In this document: positions 55,374-64,000 of the stretch, in pieces | How the letters are laid out: each line of letters opens with the position of its first letter | Numbering within the stretch: position 1 is the stretch's first letter | Source of the DNA: Arenibacter arenosicollis | GTDB taxonomy: Bacteria > Bacteroidota > Bacteroidia > Flavobacteriales > Flavobacteriaceae | Direction of reading: 5' to 3' | Length of the DNA: 64,000 bases | Assembly: GCF_014397245.1 (NCBI RefSeq) | Contig: NZ_JACLHY010000001.1 | Span: forward strand, 1-64,000 | Position numbers and translations under genes: made by a program | Notes under the pieces: model-generated | The model's input: only the letters and a program-made list of their open reading frames with translations | Told to the model about the DNA's origin: nothing | Database searches by the model: none

Positions 55374-56942
55374 ATGAATTTGAATGTTAAGGATACCTTT
55401 AATACAGAACTACCAGCGGACCCTATTTTGGAAAACACAAGAAGGCAGGTCATGCAGGCATGTTACTCTGTAGTAACTCCAAAATTAACTGCTACACCAA
55501 GCATGATTCACACTTCAAGTGAATTGGCATTAGACCTGGGGTTAACGGAGGACGACCTTAAGTCCGAAGAGTTCCTAAATATTTTTACAGGAAACGCCGT
55601 ATTACCAGACACGCAACCCTATGCCATGTGCTACGGTGGCCACCAATTTGGCAATTGGGCCGGACAGCTGGGTGATGGAAGAGCTATAAATTTATTTGAA
55701 GTTAACCACAACAATAAACAATGGGCGCTACAGCTTAAAGGGGCAGGTGAAACACCTTATTCCAGAACTGCCGATGGTTTGGCCGTATTGCGGTCTTCCA
55801 TTAGAGAATATTTGTGCAGTGAGGCCATGTACCACCTAGGAGTACCCACCACAAGAGCCCTTTCCTTGGCGTTAACGGGCGATCAAGTACTTCGCGACAT
55901 ACTTTATAATGGTTATCCCGCTTACGAAAAGGGGGCGGTTGTATGCAGGGTGGCACCATCTTTTTTACGCTTTGGGAATTTCGAAATATTTTCTTCAAGA
56001 CAGGATAAAAAAACTTTAAAGGATCTTACTGATTATACTATTCGGCATTTCTTTCCCCATTTGAATAAAGGTACAAAGGAATCTTATATCCAGTTTTTTA
56101 GGGAAGTGGCCAATAGTACACTCGATATGATCATCAACTGGCAACGTGTTGGCTTTGTACATGGGGTTATGAACACGGACAATATGTCTATTCTTGGCCT
56201 TACCATAGACTACGGACCTTACGGATGGTTGGAAGGTTATGATGAAGGTTGGACCCCTAATACAACGGACCGACAGCATAAGCGCTATAGATATGGCAAT
56301 CAAATAAATATAGGACTTTGGAACCTATATCAATTGGCTAACGCCCTCTTTCCTTTGATAGAAGATGCAGCACCCCTTGAAACGATCTTAAAGGAATACA
56401 GAGAAGATTACCAGACAAAATATCTCTCGATGATGAAATCTAAAATTGGACTTTTTGATACAGATAAAAATGATGGCGAACTCTTGGGTAGACTAGAAGA
56501 AAACTTGCAATTGACAGAAACCGATATGACCATCTTTTTTAGAAACTTGAACAAAATTAGAAAAGAAAGCCCTATTGATGATTACTTTTTAAACCCGGTG
56601 AAGGATGCCTTCTATGTCTTTGAAGAAGTTGATGGCGACATTTTTGAAAAATGGAAAAAATGGTTTACCGATTACCAATTAAGATTGCAAAAGGAAAACC
56701 TGACTGACGAGCAGAGAAGCGAAAAAATGAATAAAGTGAACCCCAAATATGTCCTGAGAAATTATATGGCACAATTGGCCATAGATGAGGCGGACAAAGG
56801 GGATTATGCCTTAATCAATGAATTTTTTCAACTTTTAAAGCATCCATACGACGAACAAATGAAAGCTGAAAAATGGTTTGCCAAGCGTCCGGATTGGGCT
56901 AGGAACAAAGTAGGATGTTCCATGCTCTCCTGTAGTTCATAA
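55374..56942 (+). CDS. selO: Protein adenylyltransferase SelO (YdiU/UPF0061)
   Basis: A 522-residue pseudokinase-fold AMP transferase. Conserved elements: YGGHQFGNWAGQLGDGRA, LKGAGETPYSRTADGLAVLRSSIREYL, HGVMNTDNMSI and DYGPYGW. The C terminus is LSCSS, with a cysteine where eukaryotic SELENOO has selenocysteine. It modifies redox proteins with AMP during oxidative stress in other bacteria. It closes a redox-linked run with msrB, msrA and a thioredoxin-fold gene. Confidence 0.95.
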   Translation: MNLNVKDTFNTELPADPILENTRRQVMQACYSVVTPKLTATPSMIHTSSELALDLGLTEDDLKSEEFLNIFTGNAVLPDTQPYAMCYGGHQFGNWAGQLGDGRAINLFEVNHNNKQWALQLKGAGETPYSRTADGLAVLRSSIREYLCSEAMYHLGVPTTRALSLALTGDQVLRDILYNGYPAYEKGAVVCRVAPSFLRFGNFEIFSSRQDKKTLKDLTDYTIRHFFPHLNKGTKESYIQFFREVANSTLDMIINWQRVGFVHGVMNTDNMSILGLTIDYGPYGWLEGYDEGWTPNTTDRQHKRYRYGNQINIGLWNLYQLANALFPLIEDAAPLETILKEYREDYQTKYLSMMKSKIGLFDTDKNDGELLGRLEENLQLTETDMTIFFRNLNKIRKESPIDDYFLNPVKDAFYVFEEVDGDIFEKWKKWFTDYQLRLQKENLTDEQRSEKMNKVNPKYVLRNYMAQLAIDEADKGDYALINEFFQLLKHPYDEQMKAEKWFAKRPDWARNKVGCSMLSCSS

Positions 56943-56978
56943 GAATATATCCTTATTACAACAAAGTGTATTGCTGCC

Positions 56979-57230
56979 ATGTTAACAGAAAGAATAAAAG
57001 CCATCCCCTTAGGTTACTCCAGGGTACTATTTCAAAACAAAAGATACGGAGTAACGCGGTCCAATTTCAATAACGGCAAAAGCATTAAAGTATATGCCGA
57101 AGAGTTGGGTGGTAACGATTTTATCAGTTTTAACTTTTATATTACAGACAAGGTGGAGCAGTTAAAACCATGTGAAATGCCAGAAGCCAAAGTAATCATC
57201 TTTATAAACAATTTCCAATTACAGGATTAA
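56979..57230 (+). CDS. Conserved small protein of unknown function
   Basis: An 83-residue soluble protein, 36 nt after selO. It has YSRVLFQNKRYGVTRSNFNNGKSIKVYAEELGGNDFISFNFY and closes with KPCEMPEAKVIIFI. I recall this sequence type as a stand-alone or C-terminal piece beside peptide methionine sulfoxide reductases in Flavobacteria; no fold or reaction is assigned. Redox clustering suggests a link to methionine repair. A bidirectional terminator follows. Confidence 0.7.
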   Translation: MLTERIKAIPLGYSRVLFQNKRYGVTRSNFNNGKSIKVYAEELGGNDFISFNFYITDKVEQLKPCEMPEAKVIIFINNFQLQD

Positions 57231-57253
57231 GCATCTGGCTAATTATTGACATA

Positions 57254-57282
57254 AAAAAACCTGCTCTATGAGCAGGTTTTTT
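57254..57282. terminator. Bidirectional terminator between the 83-residue gene and prc
   Basis: A 13-bp stem (AAAAAACCTGCTC / GAGCAGGTTTTTT) with a 3-nt loop, A- and T-flanked. It serves the selO run (+) and the protease gene (-). Confidence 0.92.
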
Positions 57283-57296
57283 ATTTTATTCAAAAA

Positions 57297-59480
57297 TTAT
57301 CCTTTAACACTGGCCAATTTGGAATTCTTTATATTATTCATTTTTAGATCCTCCAAAACATTAACAGCCTCTTCTACATAAACGTCTTTAGCTAAATCCT
57401 TATGCCAGCGGTCACGCTTTTCCCTTAAAATCGAATCTTGGGTAAATAGTTCTTTTTCGTATTTTAGAGATTCAAATGATAGATGGGAATCATAATCCGA
57501 TATAGTTTTAAAATACTTGGCCTTTTCCTTATCCGCTTCCAATCCTTTCTTATAATCCGCGTATTTTAAAGAAACCACAGTTTCGTCCTGTGCCTTTTTT
57601 ATCCATTGCGCATTTTCCTCAATCAATTTTATTTGAGAATTCTGGTTCATTCTTTTAGTGCTGTTCGCAATGGTGGCCTCGTAGTCTATATAGCCATCCC
57701 AAGGAGTATATTCTGCTGGGGAAATCTTATCCCAGGTCAATGGATTTTCTTGATCCCTTTCCCCTAGGTCAATATAACTATAACGATCTGGTACAACTAC
57801 ATCACTTTTAACACCTTCCAACTGGGTAGACCCACCATTAATTCTATAGAATTTTTGGGTAGTAAGTTTTATAGCACCCAAATCTCCATGCTCATTGCTT
57901 CTAACGATATTCTCTAAGGGGATTACATTTTGAACCGTACCCTTTCCAAAGGTTTGTTTACTACCAATAACCACCCCTCTCTTATAATCTTGCATAGCTG
58001 CCGCCAATATCTCAGAAGCAGAGGCCGATAATTCATTTACCAAAATTACCAAAGGACCGTCCCACTGAATGCGCTCATCCTTATCGTTATAAACCTCGGG
58101 TTTTTTATCGGTAGACCTTACCTGTACAATTGGACCATCCTTAATAAAGAGTCCAGCCATTTCCACTACTGTTTTTAGAGATCCACCGCCATTATCACGA
58201 AGATCTAAAATTAAGCCTTCGGCTCCAGCTTCTTTTAGTCTTTCCACTTCTTGGGCCACGTCCGTAGCCGCGTTCCTTTCATTATAGTCCTCAAAATCTA
58301 CATAAAATTTTGGCAAATTAATAAGGCCATATTTTTGATTACCCTTGATTATGGAGGCAGATTTCGCATATGATTCTTCCAGTTCAACTACATCCCTAGT
58401 CAGGGAAATAACTACCATAGAACCATCCACTTTTTTAACGGTTAAATCCACCCTTGTACCTTTAGGGCCTTTTATAAATTTGATGGCATCATCCAAACGC
58501 ATACCAACAATATCAACAGGCGTTTCCCCATTTTGTCCTACTTTTAAAATCTCATCGCCAACTTCCAACTGTTGATCTCTCCATACCGGACCTCCTGAAA
58601 TAATCTCTACTATTTTAGTTTGATCTTTTTTCTTTTGTAATCGAGCACCAATACCTTCAAATTTACCTGACATACTGGTGTCGAATTTTTCCTTGTCATC
58701 CGGTGCAAAATAAAAAGTATGTGGGTCAAAGACTTCGACTATGGTATTTAAATATTGTACAAACCAATCTTTACGTTCCAAATCATCAACAAAATCGAAA
58801 TAATCATCCAAGGTACTTTTTGTTAAATCCCTAGCAGCCTTTTCGGCTTCAGCGGGGCTTAATGGCTTGGAAGAAACATTTTCATCAGCAAAGGCTTTGG
58901 AATTATCTCCACTATTGGATGCCTCACTACTATTTGGCCCTGAAGATTCTTTATTGAGTTCCAATTTGGAATCGTAAGTGCCCAGAGTTGCATACTTTAG
59001 TTGTTTTCTCCAACGCTCTTTTAATTCCTTACGTGAGTCTACATACCCCTGCCCATCATAATTGATTTCAATGAATTCATCCTCATTGTAATCAAATGGT
59101 TCCTCTAAAACCTCTTTATAAATCACTTTGGCATCATCCATACGCTTCAATAAGCGTTGATATACCATGTCAAAAAAGGAAATGTCGGTATTCTTGATTT
59201 GATCATCTATCTGAAACTTGTATTTTTCAAATTCCTGGATATCACTTTCAAGAAAATAACGCTTGGTAGGATCTAAAATATCCAAAAAACCCTCAAAGAC
59301 ATTAACGGAAAAATCATCGTTAATAGCTTTCGGCTGATAATGACCACGTTCCAAAACGTATGTAATAAGGTCCAATAATAACTTGTCCTTATCATCAGTT
59401 TCAAATGATTTGTTCGTAAAACTGCATGAAGCTACCGCAACAAGCATTACTATTAAGGCGTAGGCTAAATTTCTTTTCAT
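57297..59480 (-). CDS. prc: C-terminal processing protease (Prc/Tsp, S41 family)
   Basis: A 727-residue lipoprotein (signal peptide and VASC lipobox near residue 19). Domain order: N-terminal helical region, PDZ (about 240-330; ISGGPVWRDQQLEVGDEILKVG), S41 peptidase with the serine in NELSASASEILA and the lysine in QTFGKGTVQ, and a C-terminal DUF3340 domain. It degrades periplasmic proteins with free C termini and helps control peptidoglycan hydrolases. Divergent from surE across 353 nt. Confidence 0.95.
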   Translation of the reverse strand: MKRNLAYALIVMLVAVASCSFTNKSFETDDKDKLLLDLITYVLERGHYQPKAINDDFSVNVFEGFLDILDPTKRYFLESDIQEFEKYKFQIDDQIKNTDISFFDMVYQRLLKRMDDAKVIYKEVLEEPFDYNEDEFIEINYDGQGYVDSRKELKERWRKQLKYATLGTYDSKLELNKESSGPNSSEASNSGDNSKAFADENVSSKPLSPAEAEKAARDLTKSTLDDYFDFVDDLERKDWFVQYLNTIVEVFDPHTFYFAPDDKEKFDTSMSGKFEGIGARLQKKKDQTKIVEIISGGPVWRDQQLEVGDEILKVGQNGETPVDIVGMRLDDAIKFIKGPKGTRVDLTVKKVDGSMVVISLTRDVVELEESYAKSASIIKGNQKYGLINLPKFYVDFEDYNERNAATDVAQEVERLKEAGAEGLILDLRDNGGGSLKTVVEMAGLFIKDGPIVQVRSTDKKPEVYNDKDERIQWDGPLVILVNELSASASEILAAAMQDYKRGVVIGSKQTFGKGTVQNVIPLENIVRSNEHGDLGAIKLTTQKFYRINGGSTQLEGVKSDVVVPDRYSYIDLGERDQENPLTWDKISPAEYTPWDGYIDYEATIANSTKRMNQNSQIKLIEENAQWIKKAQDETVVSLKYADYKKGLEADKEKAKYFKTISDYDSHLSFESLKYEKELFTQDSILREKRDRWHKDLAKDVYVEEAVNVLEDLKMNNIKNSKLASVKG

Positions 59481-59596
59481 CTATTTTATTTTATTATTCC
59501 ACATTTGGAGTAAATTTTAAAGTATAAAACAACCCCTCCCTGAATGTACTAAAGCAAACATCTAAAATTAATCAAACGATGAGTGCAATCCAAGTT

Positions 59597-59626
59597 TTGC
59601 CATTTAATTATGACCTTTAATGGCAA
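59597..59626. promoter_or_regulatory. Candidate operator: imperfect inverted repeat upstream of prc
   Basis: TTGCCATTTAA and TTTAATGGCAA form an 11-bp inverted repeat with one mismatch and an 8-nt spacer, centred about 130 nt upstream of prc. The symmetry fits a dimeric regulator site. Nothing in the sequence names the regulator. Confidence 0.35.
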
Positions 59627-59807
59627 TTACTCTAAGATAACGAAAAAATCGTGCCATATTATACCAATATGACATTAATCTTTTGTTAATATCTCAATCT
59701 CATTGGACACTGACAACGGTTGGACCTATTTTGGAATTCTATAAATTCGGGACAAAATTTCATTGTGTACTCTCCATGTTAGGAAATCCGATAATAGATT
59801 AAAAACG

Positions 59808-59815
59808 TATTTTTG
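59808..59815 (+). promoter_or_regulatory. Putative -7 box (TATTTTTG) for surE
   Basis: TATTTTTG matches TAnnTTTG exactly, 18 nt before the surE ATG at 59834. It lies where a longer frame with a TTG start would begin, so the ATG is the better start. Confidence 0.5.
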
Positions 59816-59833
59816 CAGCATAAATTATATACC

Positions 59834-60613
59834 ATGGCGAAACCTTTGATCCTAGTCACAAACGACGATGGCATTACAGCTCCCGGACTAAGAGCATTAA
59901 TACGATTTATAAAGGACATAGGGGACGTAGTTGTAGTGGCTCCGGACAGTCCGCAATCCGGAATGGGCCATGCGATAACAATAGACAACACCTTGTATAT
60001 AAAAAAGCTTACAGTAGATTTGGAAAATGGAGCAAAAGAAGAATACAGTTGCAGCGGAACTCCCGCAGACTGTGTTAAACTTGGTCTACAGGAACTATTG
60101 GATAGAAGGCCCGACCTCTGTGTAAGTGGAATAAACCATGGATCGAATTCTTCAATCAACGTTATTTACTCGGGAACCATGAGTGCAGCAATAGAAGCAG
60201 GGATTGAAGGAATTCCGGCTATTGGATTTTCACTTTGTGACTATTCCTGGAATGCCAATTTTGAGGCTTCCAAGGAGGCTATTCAAAAAATAGTCAAAGA
60301 GGCATTAAAAAATGGCATCCCCAATGGTGTTGTACTCAATGTGAATATTCCCAAAACCGATAACAAACCTCCCAAAGGCATAAAAATTTGTAGACAGGCA
60401 CGGGCCAATTGGAAAGAAAAATTTGACAAAAGAACCAGTCCAAGTGGCAAGGAATACTACTGGCTAACGGGAGAGTTTGAACTTCTGGACAAGGGAGAAG
60501 ATACGGATGAATATGCCCTGTCCCAAGACTATGTCTCTGTAGTCCCAACCCAATTTGATTTAACCGCACACCATTCCATTCAACACATTAATAACTGGAA
60601 ACTAAATGATTAA
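59834..60613 (+). CDS. surE: 5'/3'-nucleotidase SurE
   Basis: About 259 residues from the ATG at 59834. The phosphatase motif LVTNDDGITAPG supplies the metal-binding aspartates; GINHGSNSSINVIYSGTMSAA and APDSPQSGMGHAIT complete the family signature. It dephosphorylates nucleoside monophosphates and is a survival-type enzyme. Its end overlaps the next gene by 8 nt. Confidence 0.96.
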   Translation: MAKPLILVTNDDGITAPGLRALIRFIKDIGDVVVVAPDSPQSGMGHAITIDNTLYIKKLTVDLENGAKEEYSCSGTPADCVKLGLQELLDRRPDLCVSGINHGSNSSINVIYSGTMSAAIEAGIEGIPAIGFSLCDYSWNANFEASKEAIQKIVKEALKNGIPNGVVLNVNIPKTDNKPPKGIKICRQARANWKEKFDKRTSPSGKEYYWLTGEFELLDKGEDTDEYALSQDYVSVVPTQFDLTAHHSIQHINNWKLND

Positions 60614-60887
60614 AAAAGAAATACTCATTGGATTTATAGTAGGTATCATCGCCAATTCAGTCGGAACTTTATTATATATTCTTATCTTCTCCGACTTTGG
60701 AATTGTAGAAACCTATAATGTAGCTGTTCAACAAGGGCATATTGGTAGTTTATTGGCGCTTGGAGCCATTCTAAACCTGTTTGCCTTTTTTGGTTTTTTA
60801 AAAATACGTAGAGATTATAGGGCAAGGGGTGTAATGATTGCTACCCTGGTGACGGCTATGTTAATACTGTATTATAAGGTTTTTTAG
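60606..60887 (+). CDS. Small conserved membrane protein between surE and lpxB
   Basis: A 93-residue protein with three hydrophobic segments (about 5-25, 45-62 and 76-92) and few charged residues apart from an internal KIRRDYRAR. It overlaps surE by 8 nt and precedes lpxB by 67 nt, so it is likely read with both. I recognise the position as conserved in Flavobacteria but not the function. Confidence 0.7.
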   Translation: MIKKEILIGFIVGIIANSVGTLLYILIFSDFGIVETYNVAVQQGHIGSLLALGAILNLFAFFGFLKIRRDYRARGVMIATLVTAMLILYYKVF

Positions 60888-60954
60888 ATTCAGGAAACGG
60901 ATTATTCAATATATTAAAAGGGAGAACTGGTAATAAACCATACAAACTAAACGG

Positions 60955-62079
60955 ATGAAATATTACATCATCGCTGGTGAGGCCTCTGGCGACCTTCATG
61001 GCTCAAACTTGATTAAAGCCCTTAAAATAAAGGATTCGGAAGCCGACATTCGTTGTTGGGGAGGCGATTTAATGAAAGCTGCAGGTGGCACCTTGGTAAA
61101 ACATTACAAGGAAATGGCGTTTATGGGTTTCCTTGAAGTAATCACTAACATTAACCAGATCTTTAAAAATATTGACTTCTGTAAAGAGGATATCGCAAAT
61201 TTTAATCCTGATGTAATTGTCTTTATCGATTATTCCGGCTTTAACCTTAGAATTGCCTCCTGGGCCAAAAAGAACCATTTTAGGACAAATTACTATATTT
61301 CCCCCCAAATATGGGCTTCTAGAGAAGGACGCATCCATAAAATTAAAAGAGACATTGATGCTATGCACGTAATTCTTCCTTTTGAAAAGGAATTTTATGA
61401 AAAAAAGCACCACTTTCCCGTTAATTTTGTGGGCCATCCTCTTATTGATGCTATTGGGGATATTCCAAGAACCTCCGATAAAAAATTTAGGAAAGAACAT
61501 AATTTAGATTTAAAAAAGCCCATTATAGCACTATTACCTGGAAGCAGGAAACAAGAGGTTCAAAAAATGCTCACCTTAATGTTGTCGGTGACACAGTCCT
61601 TTCCTAAATATCAATTTGTGATTGCCGGGGCGCCCAGTTTGGATTTGGAATTCTACCAGCCTTTTTTAAAATCTTCCCAAGTAAGCTTAATTTCCAATAA
61701 GACCTATGATTTATTAAGTCTGTCCTATGCCGCCTTGGTAACTAGCGGAACCGCTACTTTGGAGACGGCACTTTTTAAGATTCCGCAAGTGGTCTGCTAC
61801 CGTGCCAATTGGATATCATATCAAATTGCAAAACGGATCATCACCCTTAAATTTATCTCCTTGGTAAATTTAATAATGGACAAGGAAGTTGTTAAAGAAC
61901 TAATTCAAAACGATTTAAATACCAAAAACATTACCGCAGAACTAACCAAGATATTGGATGGACCAGAGAGAAAAAGACAGTTTGAAGCCTACTACGAATT
62001 GGAAAAAAAACTAGGGGGCAAAGGCGCTAGTGAAAAAGCGGCGTCCCTAATTGTGGAGAGTGCCAAAATTGCTCAATAA
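60955..62079 (+). CDS. lpxB: Lipid-A-disaccharide synthase
   Basis: A 374-residue glycosyltransferase (GT19). Motifs IIAGEASGDLHGSNLIKAL, VGHPLIDAIG, LLPGSRKQEV and the TSGTATLETAL nucleotide-binding segment are present. It joins UDP-diacylglucosamine with lipid X in lipid A synthesis. Together with lptE in this window it confirms a full LPS pathway. The 246-nt gap after it holds no gene. Confidence 0.96.
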   Translation: MKYYIIAGEASGDLHGSNLIKALKIKDSEADIRCWGGDLMKAAGGTLVKHYKEMAFMGFLEVITNINQIFKNIDFCKEDIANFNPDVIVFIDYSGFNLRIASWAKKNHFRTNYYISPQIWASREGRIHKIKRDIDAMHVILPFEKEFYEKKHHFPVNFVGHPLIDAIGDIPRTSDKKFRKEHNLDLKKPIIALLPGSRKQEVQKMLTLMLSVTQSFPKYQFVIAGAPSLDLEFYQPFLKSSQVSLISNKTYDLLSLSYAALVTSGTATLETALFKIPQVVCYRANWISYQIAKRIITLKFISLVNLIMDKEVVKELIQNDLNTKNITAELTKILDGPERKRQFEAYYELEKKLGGKGASEKAASLIVESAKIAQ

Positions 62080-62289
62080 AAATTTCATGAATCCCAATTT
62101 TGGCAGGTTTTGCTTAACTTTTGTAAATAATTCTAATCTGAAATCCATTGATTTAATCACTTTTAGGTCCCCATTTGAACAATAACTACAGTACCAATAC
62201 GTTGTTGGAATAACGACATTATTGGCGATTTATCCTGAAACATACATAAGGGTTTTTCCAAAAAAATAACGGATTTTAAATTAATTATT

Positions 62290-62297
62290 TAAATTTG
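62290..62297 (+). promoter_or_regulatory. Putative -7 box (TAAATTTG) for the NlpC/P60 gene
   Basis: TAAATTTG matches TAnnTTTG exactly, 28 nt before the ATG at 62326. The preceding 200 nt after lpxB are AT-rich with no other feature I can support. Confidence 0.45.
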
Positions 62298-62325
62298 ATA
62301 TCCAAGAGCACTAACTTTTACTTGG

Positions 62326-62886
62326 ATGATACAAAGATTTTTTTCTTTATTCCTAATTATTTCCCTGGTCGGCTGCGGTGCAGCCAAGAAAAAAACAGTC
62401 CATCGCGAAGACAGAAAAATAACTGTTGAAGCCTCCGAAATACCTGCCGAAGTAAAGGCTGAGACCGCTTTAGGAGGTGAGACAATAAGTAAACCTGCCG
62501 CCAAAATAACCGAGCAAATCGTAAATACTGCCCTAACATTTTCCGGGGTCCGTTATAAATTTGGAGGCACAACCGATAGGGGTATGGATTGTTCCGGATT
62601 GCTCTATGTGGCCTTTGGGGAGCACGATATTCAACTGCCCCGAGCCTCCTATCAAATGGCAGAGGAAGGGGAAAAAATAAATTTAAAGAACATTAGCAAG
62701 GGCGACCTTCTTTTCTTTGGAACCTCTAGAAGAAAAAACAATATAAACCACGTTGGTTTAGTGGTCCAAGTTGACGGCGATGAAATAAAATTCATTCACT
62801 CCACCTCATCCAGGGGAGTTATAGTTTCCTCTCTGCGGGAGGGTTATTGGAATTACGCCTTTATAAAGGCTACGAGGATTCTGTAG
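62326..62886 (+). CDS. NlpC/P60 (C40) peptidoglycan endopeptidase lipoprotein
   Basis: A 186-residue lipoprotein (lipobox LVGC, Cys17) with one C40 domain: catalytic cysteine in GMDCSGLLYVAF and histidine in NHVGLVV, with QLPRASYQMAEEGEKI and KGDLLFF between. It cuts peptidoglycan peptides (D-Glu-diaminoacid bonds) in the periplasm. The comEC gene starts 2 nt after its stop codon, so the two are co-transcribed. Confidence 0.93.
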   Translation: MIQRFFSLFLIISLVGCGAAKKKTVHREDRKITVEASEIPAEVKAETALGGETISKPAAKITEQIVNTALTFSGVRYKFGGTTDRGMDCSGLLYVAFGEHDIQLPRASYQMAEEGEKINLKNISKGDLLFFGTSRRKNNINHVGLVVQVDGDEIKFIHSTSSRGVIVSSLREGYWNYAFIKATRIL

Positions 62887-62887
62887 C

Positions 62888-64000
62888 ATGCGGTTGCTAA
62901 GGTTTACAACCATAAAACTTACCCTATTTCTTATATGTGGAATTTTAATTGGATATTTTTTTAATCCATCACTTGCCTTATCCTTTAGCTTAACCATAAT
63001 TTTATTAATTGCCCTTGGAGGTGTATTTGCATATAACAACAAAGCACCCTCAATGCTTTTTGGGCTTCTGACCGGGCTTTTGACGGTGGCCATTGGCATA
63101 TTCAGCCTTACCCTAAGTAAACCCAACAATATTGGTTCTCATTATACCCATCATTCCGTGGACGGGAAGAGGGCCTATACTCTAAAAATCCGCGAAGTAT
63201 TAAAATCCAACGATTTTTCAGATAGATATGTAGCGCATGTTAAACACATGGATAGTTTAAGGGTTTCTGGAAAAGTACTCCTTAATATCGCCATAGATTC
63301 AACCAAGGGAACTCTGCTGGTGGATGATGAAATAGTGGTCTTCACTACACTCCAACCCATTACACCTCCCTTAAACCCATATCAATTTAACTATAGAAAA
63401 TACCTTGAGAACATAGGAATAGAGCATCAGGTTAGGATTGCCCAAGATAACTACATGGTACATCCCCTCCCCGATAAGACCATCTTTGGTCTGGCTTCCA
63501 ACATAAGGAACCACATCATTGAAAAATTAAGTAAAGAGAATTTTGGCACTGAAGAATTGGGAGTAATCCAAGCCCTTCTCCTTGGCCAACGAAATGAGAT
63601 TACAACTGAAATAGATGCAGATTATAAAAACGCAGGCGCCTATCATATCTTGGCATTGTCCGGTTTACACATTGGAATTCTTTTGGGACTGCTCCATTTT
63701 TTGTTGATGCCCTTGGAGCTTCTTCCAAAAGGAAAAACTATAAAGCTGGTTGTCATTGTATTGCTATTATGGAGCTTTGCCCTGCTAGCCGGTCTTTCCG
63801 CCTCTATCCTTAGGGCGGTGACCATGTTTAGTTTCGTAGCCTATGCCCTGTACTTGAATAGGCCCACAAGTAATTTTAATATACTGGCATTGTCCCTGTT
63901 TTTTATTCTATTACTACTAGACCCCAAATTATTATTTCAAGTTGGGTTTCAACTAAGTTATGCCGCAGTTTTTTCCATTGTTTGGATATTCCCTCTATTA
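62888..64000 (+). CDS. comEC: ComEC/Rec2 family DNA-uptake channel, 5' part
   Basis: 371 codons to the right edge; the gene continues outside. From the ATG at 62888 the protein has two N-terminal TMs, a soluble DUF4131/OB-like domain (about 55-205) and the start of the Competence TM domain with YHILALSGLHIGILLGLLHFLL, a family hallmark. ComEC moves single-stranded DNA across the inner membrane in natural transformation. The C-terminal metallo-beta-lactamase part, if present, is outside the window. Confidence 0.93.
   Translation, partial: MRLLRFTTIKLTLFLICGILIGYFFNPSLALSFSLTIILLIALGGVFAYNNKAPSMLFGLLTGLLTVAIGIFSLTLSKPNNIGSHYTHHSVDGKRAYTLKIREVLKSNDFSDRYVAHVKHMDSLRVSGKVLLNIAIDSTKGTLLVDDEIVVFTTLQPITPPLNPYQFNYRKYLENIGIEHQVRIAQDNYMVHPLPDKTIFGLASNIRNHIIEKLSKENFGTEELGVIQALLLGQRNEITTEIDADYKNAGAYHILALSGLHIGILLGLLHFLLMPLELLPKGKTIKLVVIVLLLWSFALLAGLSASILRAVTMFSFVAYALYLNRPTSNFNILALSLFFILLLLDPKLLFQVGFQLSYAAVFSIVWIFPLL

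Larger units (their letters stand above)
59481..59833. other. 353-nt divergent intergenic region between prc and surE
   Basis: The longest gene-free stretch in the window. It holds an 11-bp imperfect inverted repeat (TTGCCATTTAA, 8-nt spacer, TTTAATGGCAA; 59597-59626, one mismatch) and a 6-bp one (CATATT, 5 nt, AATATG; 59655-59671). A surE -7 box (TATTTTTG) is at 59808-59815. I see no -7 box for prc that fits well and no RNA gene. Confidence 0.6.

Noticed and set aside
62105-62135. TTGGCAGGTTTTGC after lpxB as a second sigma-54 promoter
   Set aside because: The GG to GC distance is two bases too short for a -24/-12 promoter.

Overview
The window is a chromosomal segment of a Bacteroidota bacterium, almost certainly a marine-type member of the Flavobacteriaceae. 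The evidence is a complete gliding/type IX secretion core (gldK-L-M-N), flavobacterial gene order (topA / ureohydrolase-like / gldK; miaB / sigma-54 activator / lptE / TPR / secG / groESL; mreBCD-mrdA-rodA; surE-lpxB-comEC), AT-rich DNA, and repeated TAnnTTTG -7 promoter boxes instead of E. coli-type promoters. It resembles the Arenibacter/Maribacter/Zobellia group, but genus cannot be fixed from sequence alone. I see no rRNA, tRNA, CRISPR array, prophage or insertion sequence.

Layout. 0-7 kb: a minus-strand cassette of Planctomycete-style proteins (two DUF1549/DUF1553 proteins with c-type haem motifs, one cut by the window edge; a Tat-exported DUF1501 protein; a DUF2231/haem/LRR membrane protein), with a divergent AraC regulator at 7.1 kb. 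8-9.7 kb: a YceI protein and a GldK-like lipoprotein with a sulfatase-modifying fold. 9.8-12.8 kb: an M16 peptidase and a small CPxCG zinc protein. 12.9-18.7 kb: a tripartite RND efflux operon. 18.8-20.7 kb: two tandem secreted plant-type LRR proteins. 20.8-24.2 kb: ABC-F ATPase, DUF983 protein and a DAO-type flavoprotein. 24.3-32.8 kb: gldN, gldM, gldL, gldK, a ureohydrolase-fold protein that has lost metal ligands, and topA. 32.9-34.2 kb: LVIVD-repeat lipoprotein. 34.3-41.1 kb: miaB, sigma-54 activator, lptE, TPR protein, secG, groES, groEL. 41.2-44.3 kb: a probable metal locus (HMA protein, TonB receptor, HYC_CC_PP protein). 44.5-52.2 kb: fRMsr-type GAF protein, purH and the elongasome genes. 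52.2-57.2 kb: a secreted nuclease and a redox-repair group (msrB, msrA, thioredoxin-fold, GNAT, SelO, an 83-residue unknown). 57.3-64 kb: a C-terminal processing protease, surE, a small membrane protein, lpxB, an NlpC/P60 lipoprotein, and the 5' part of comEC.

Most of the window is core envelope biology: type IX secretion, cell shape, LPS (lptE, lpxB), protein export (secG) and envelope proteolysis. The accessory parts are the PSCyt/DUF1501 cassette, the LRR pair and the metal locus. The observations most worth a second look are (i) the haem-rich Planctomycete-like cassette with its own AraC regulator, (ii) the ureohydrolase-fold pseudoenzyme wedged between topA and gldK, (iii) a sigma-54-type promoter in front of groES three genes after a sigma-54 activator that has no sensor domain, and (iv) two mutually exclusive hairpins placed directly before the groEL start codon. 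All functional statements come from reading motifs and gene order; no database search was run.
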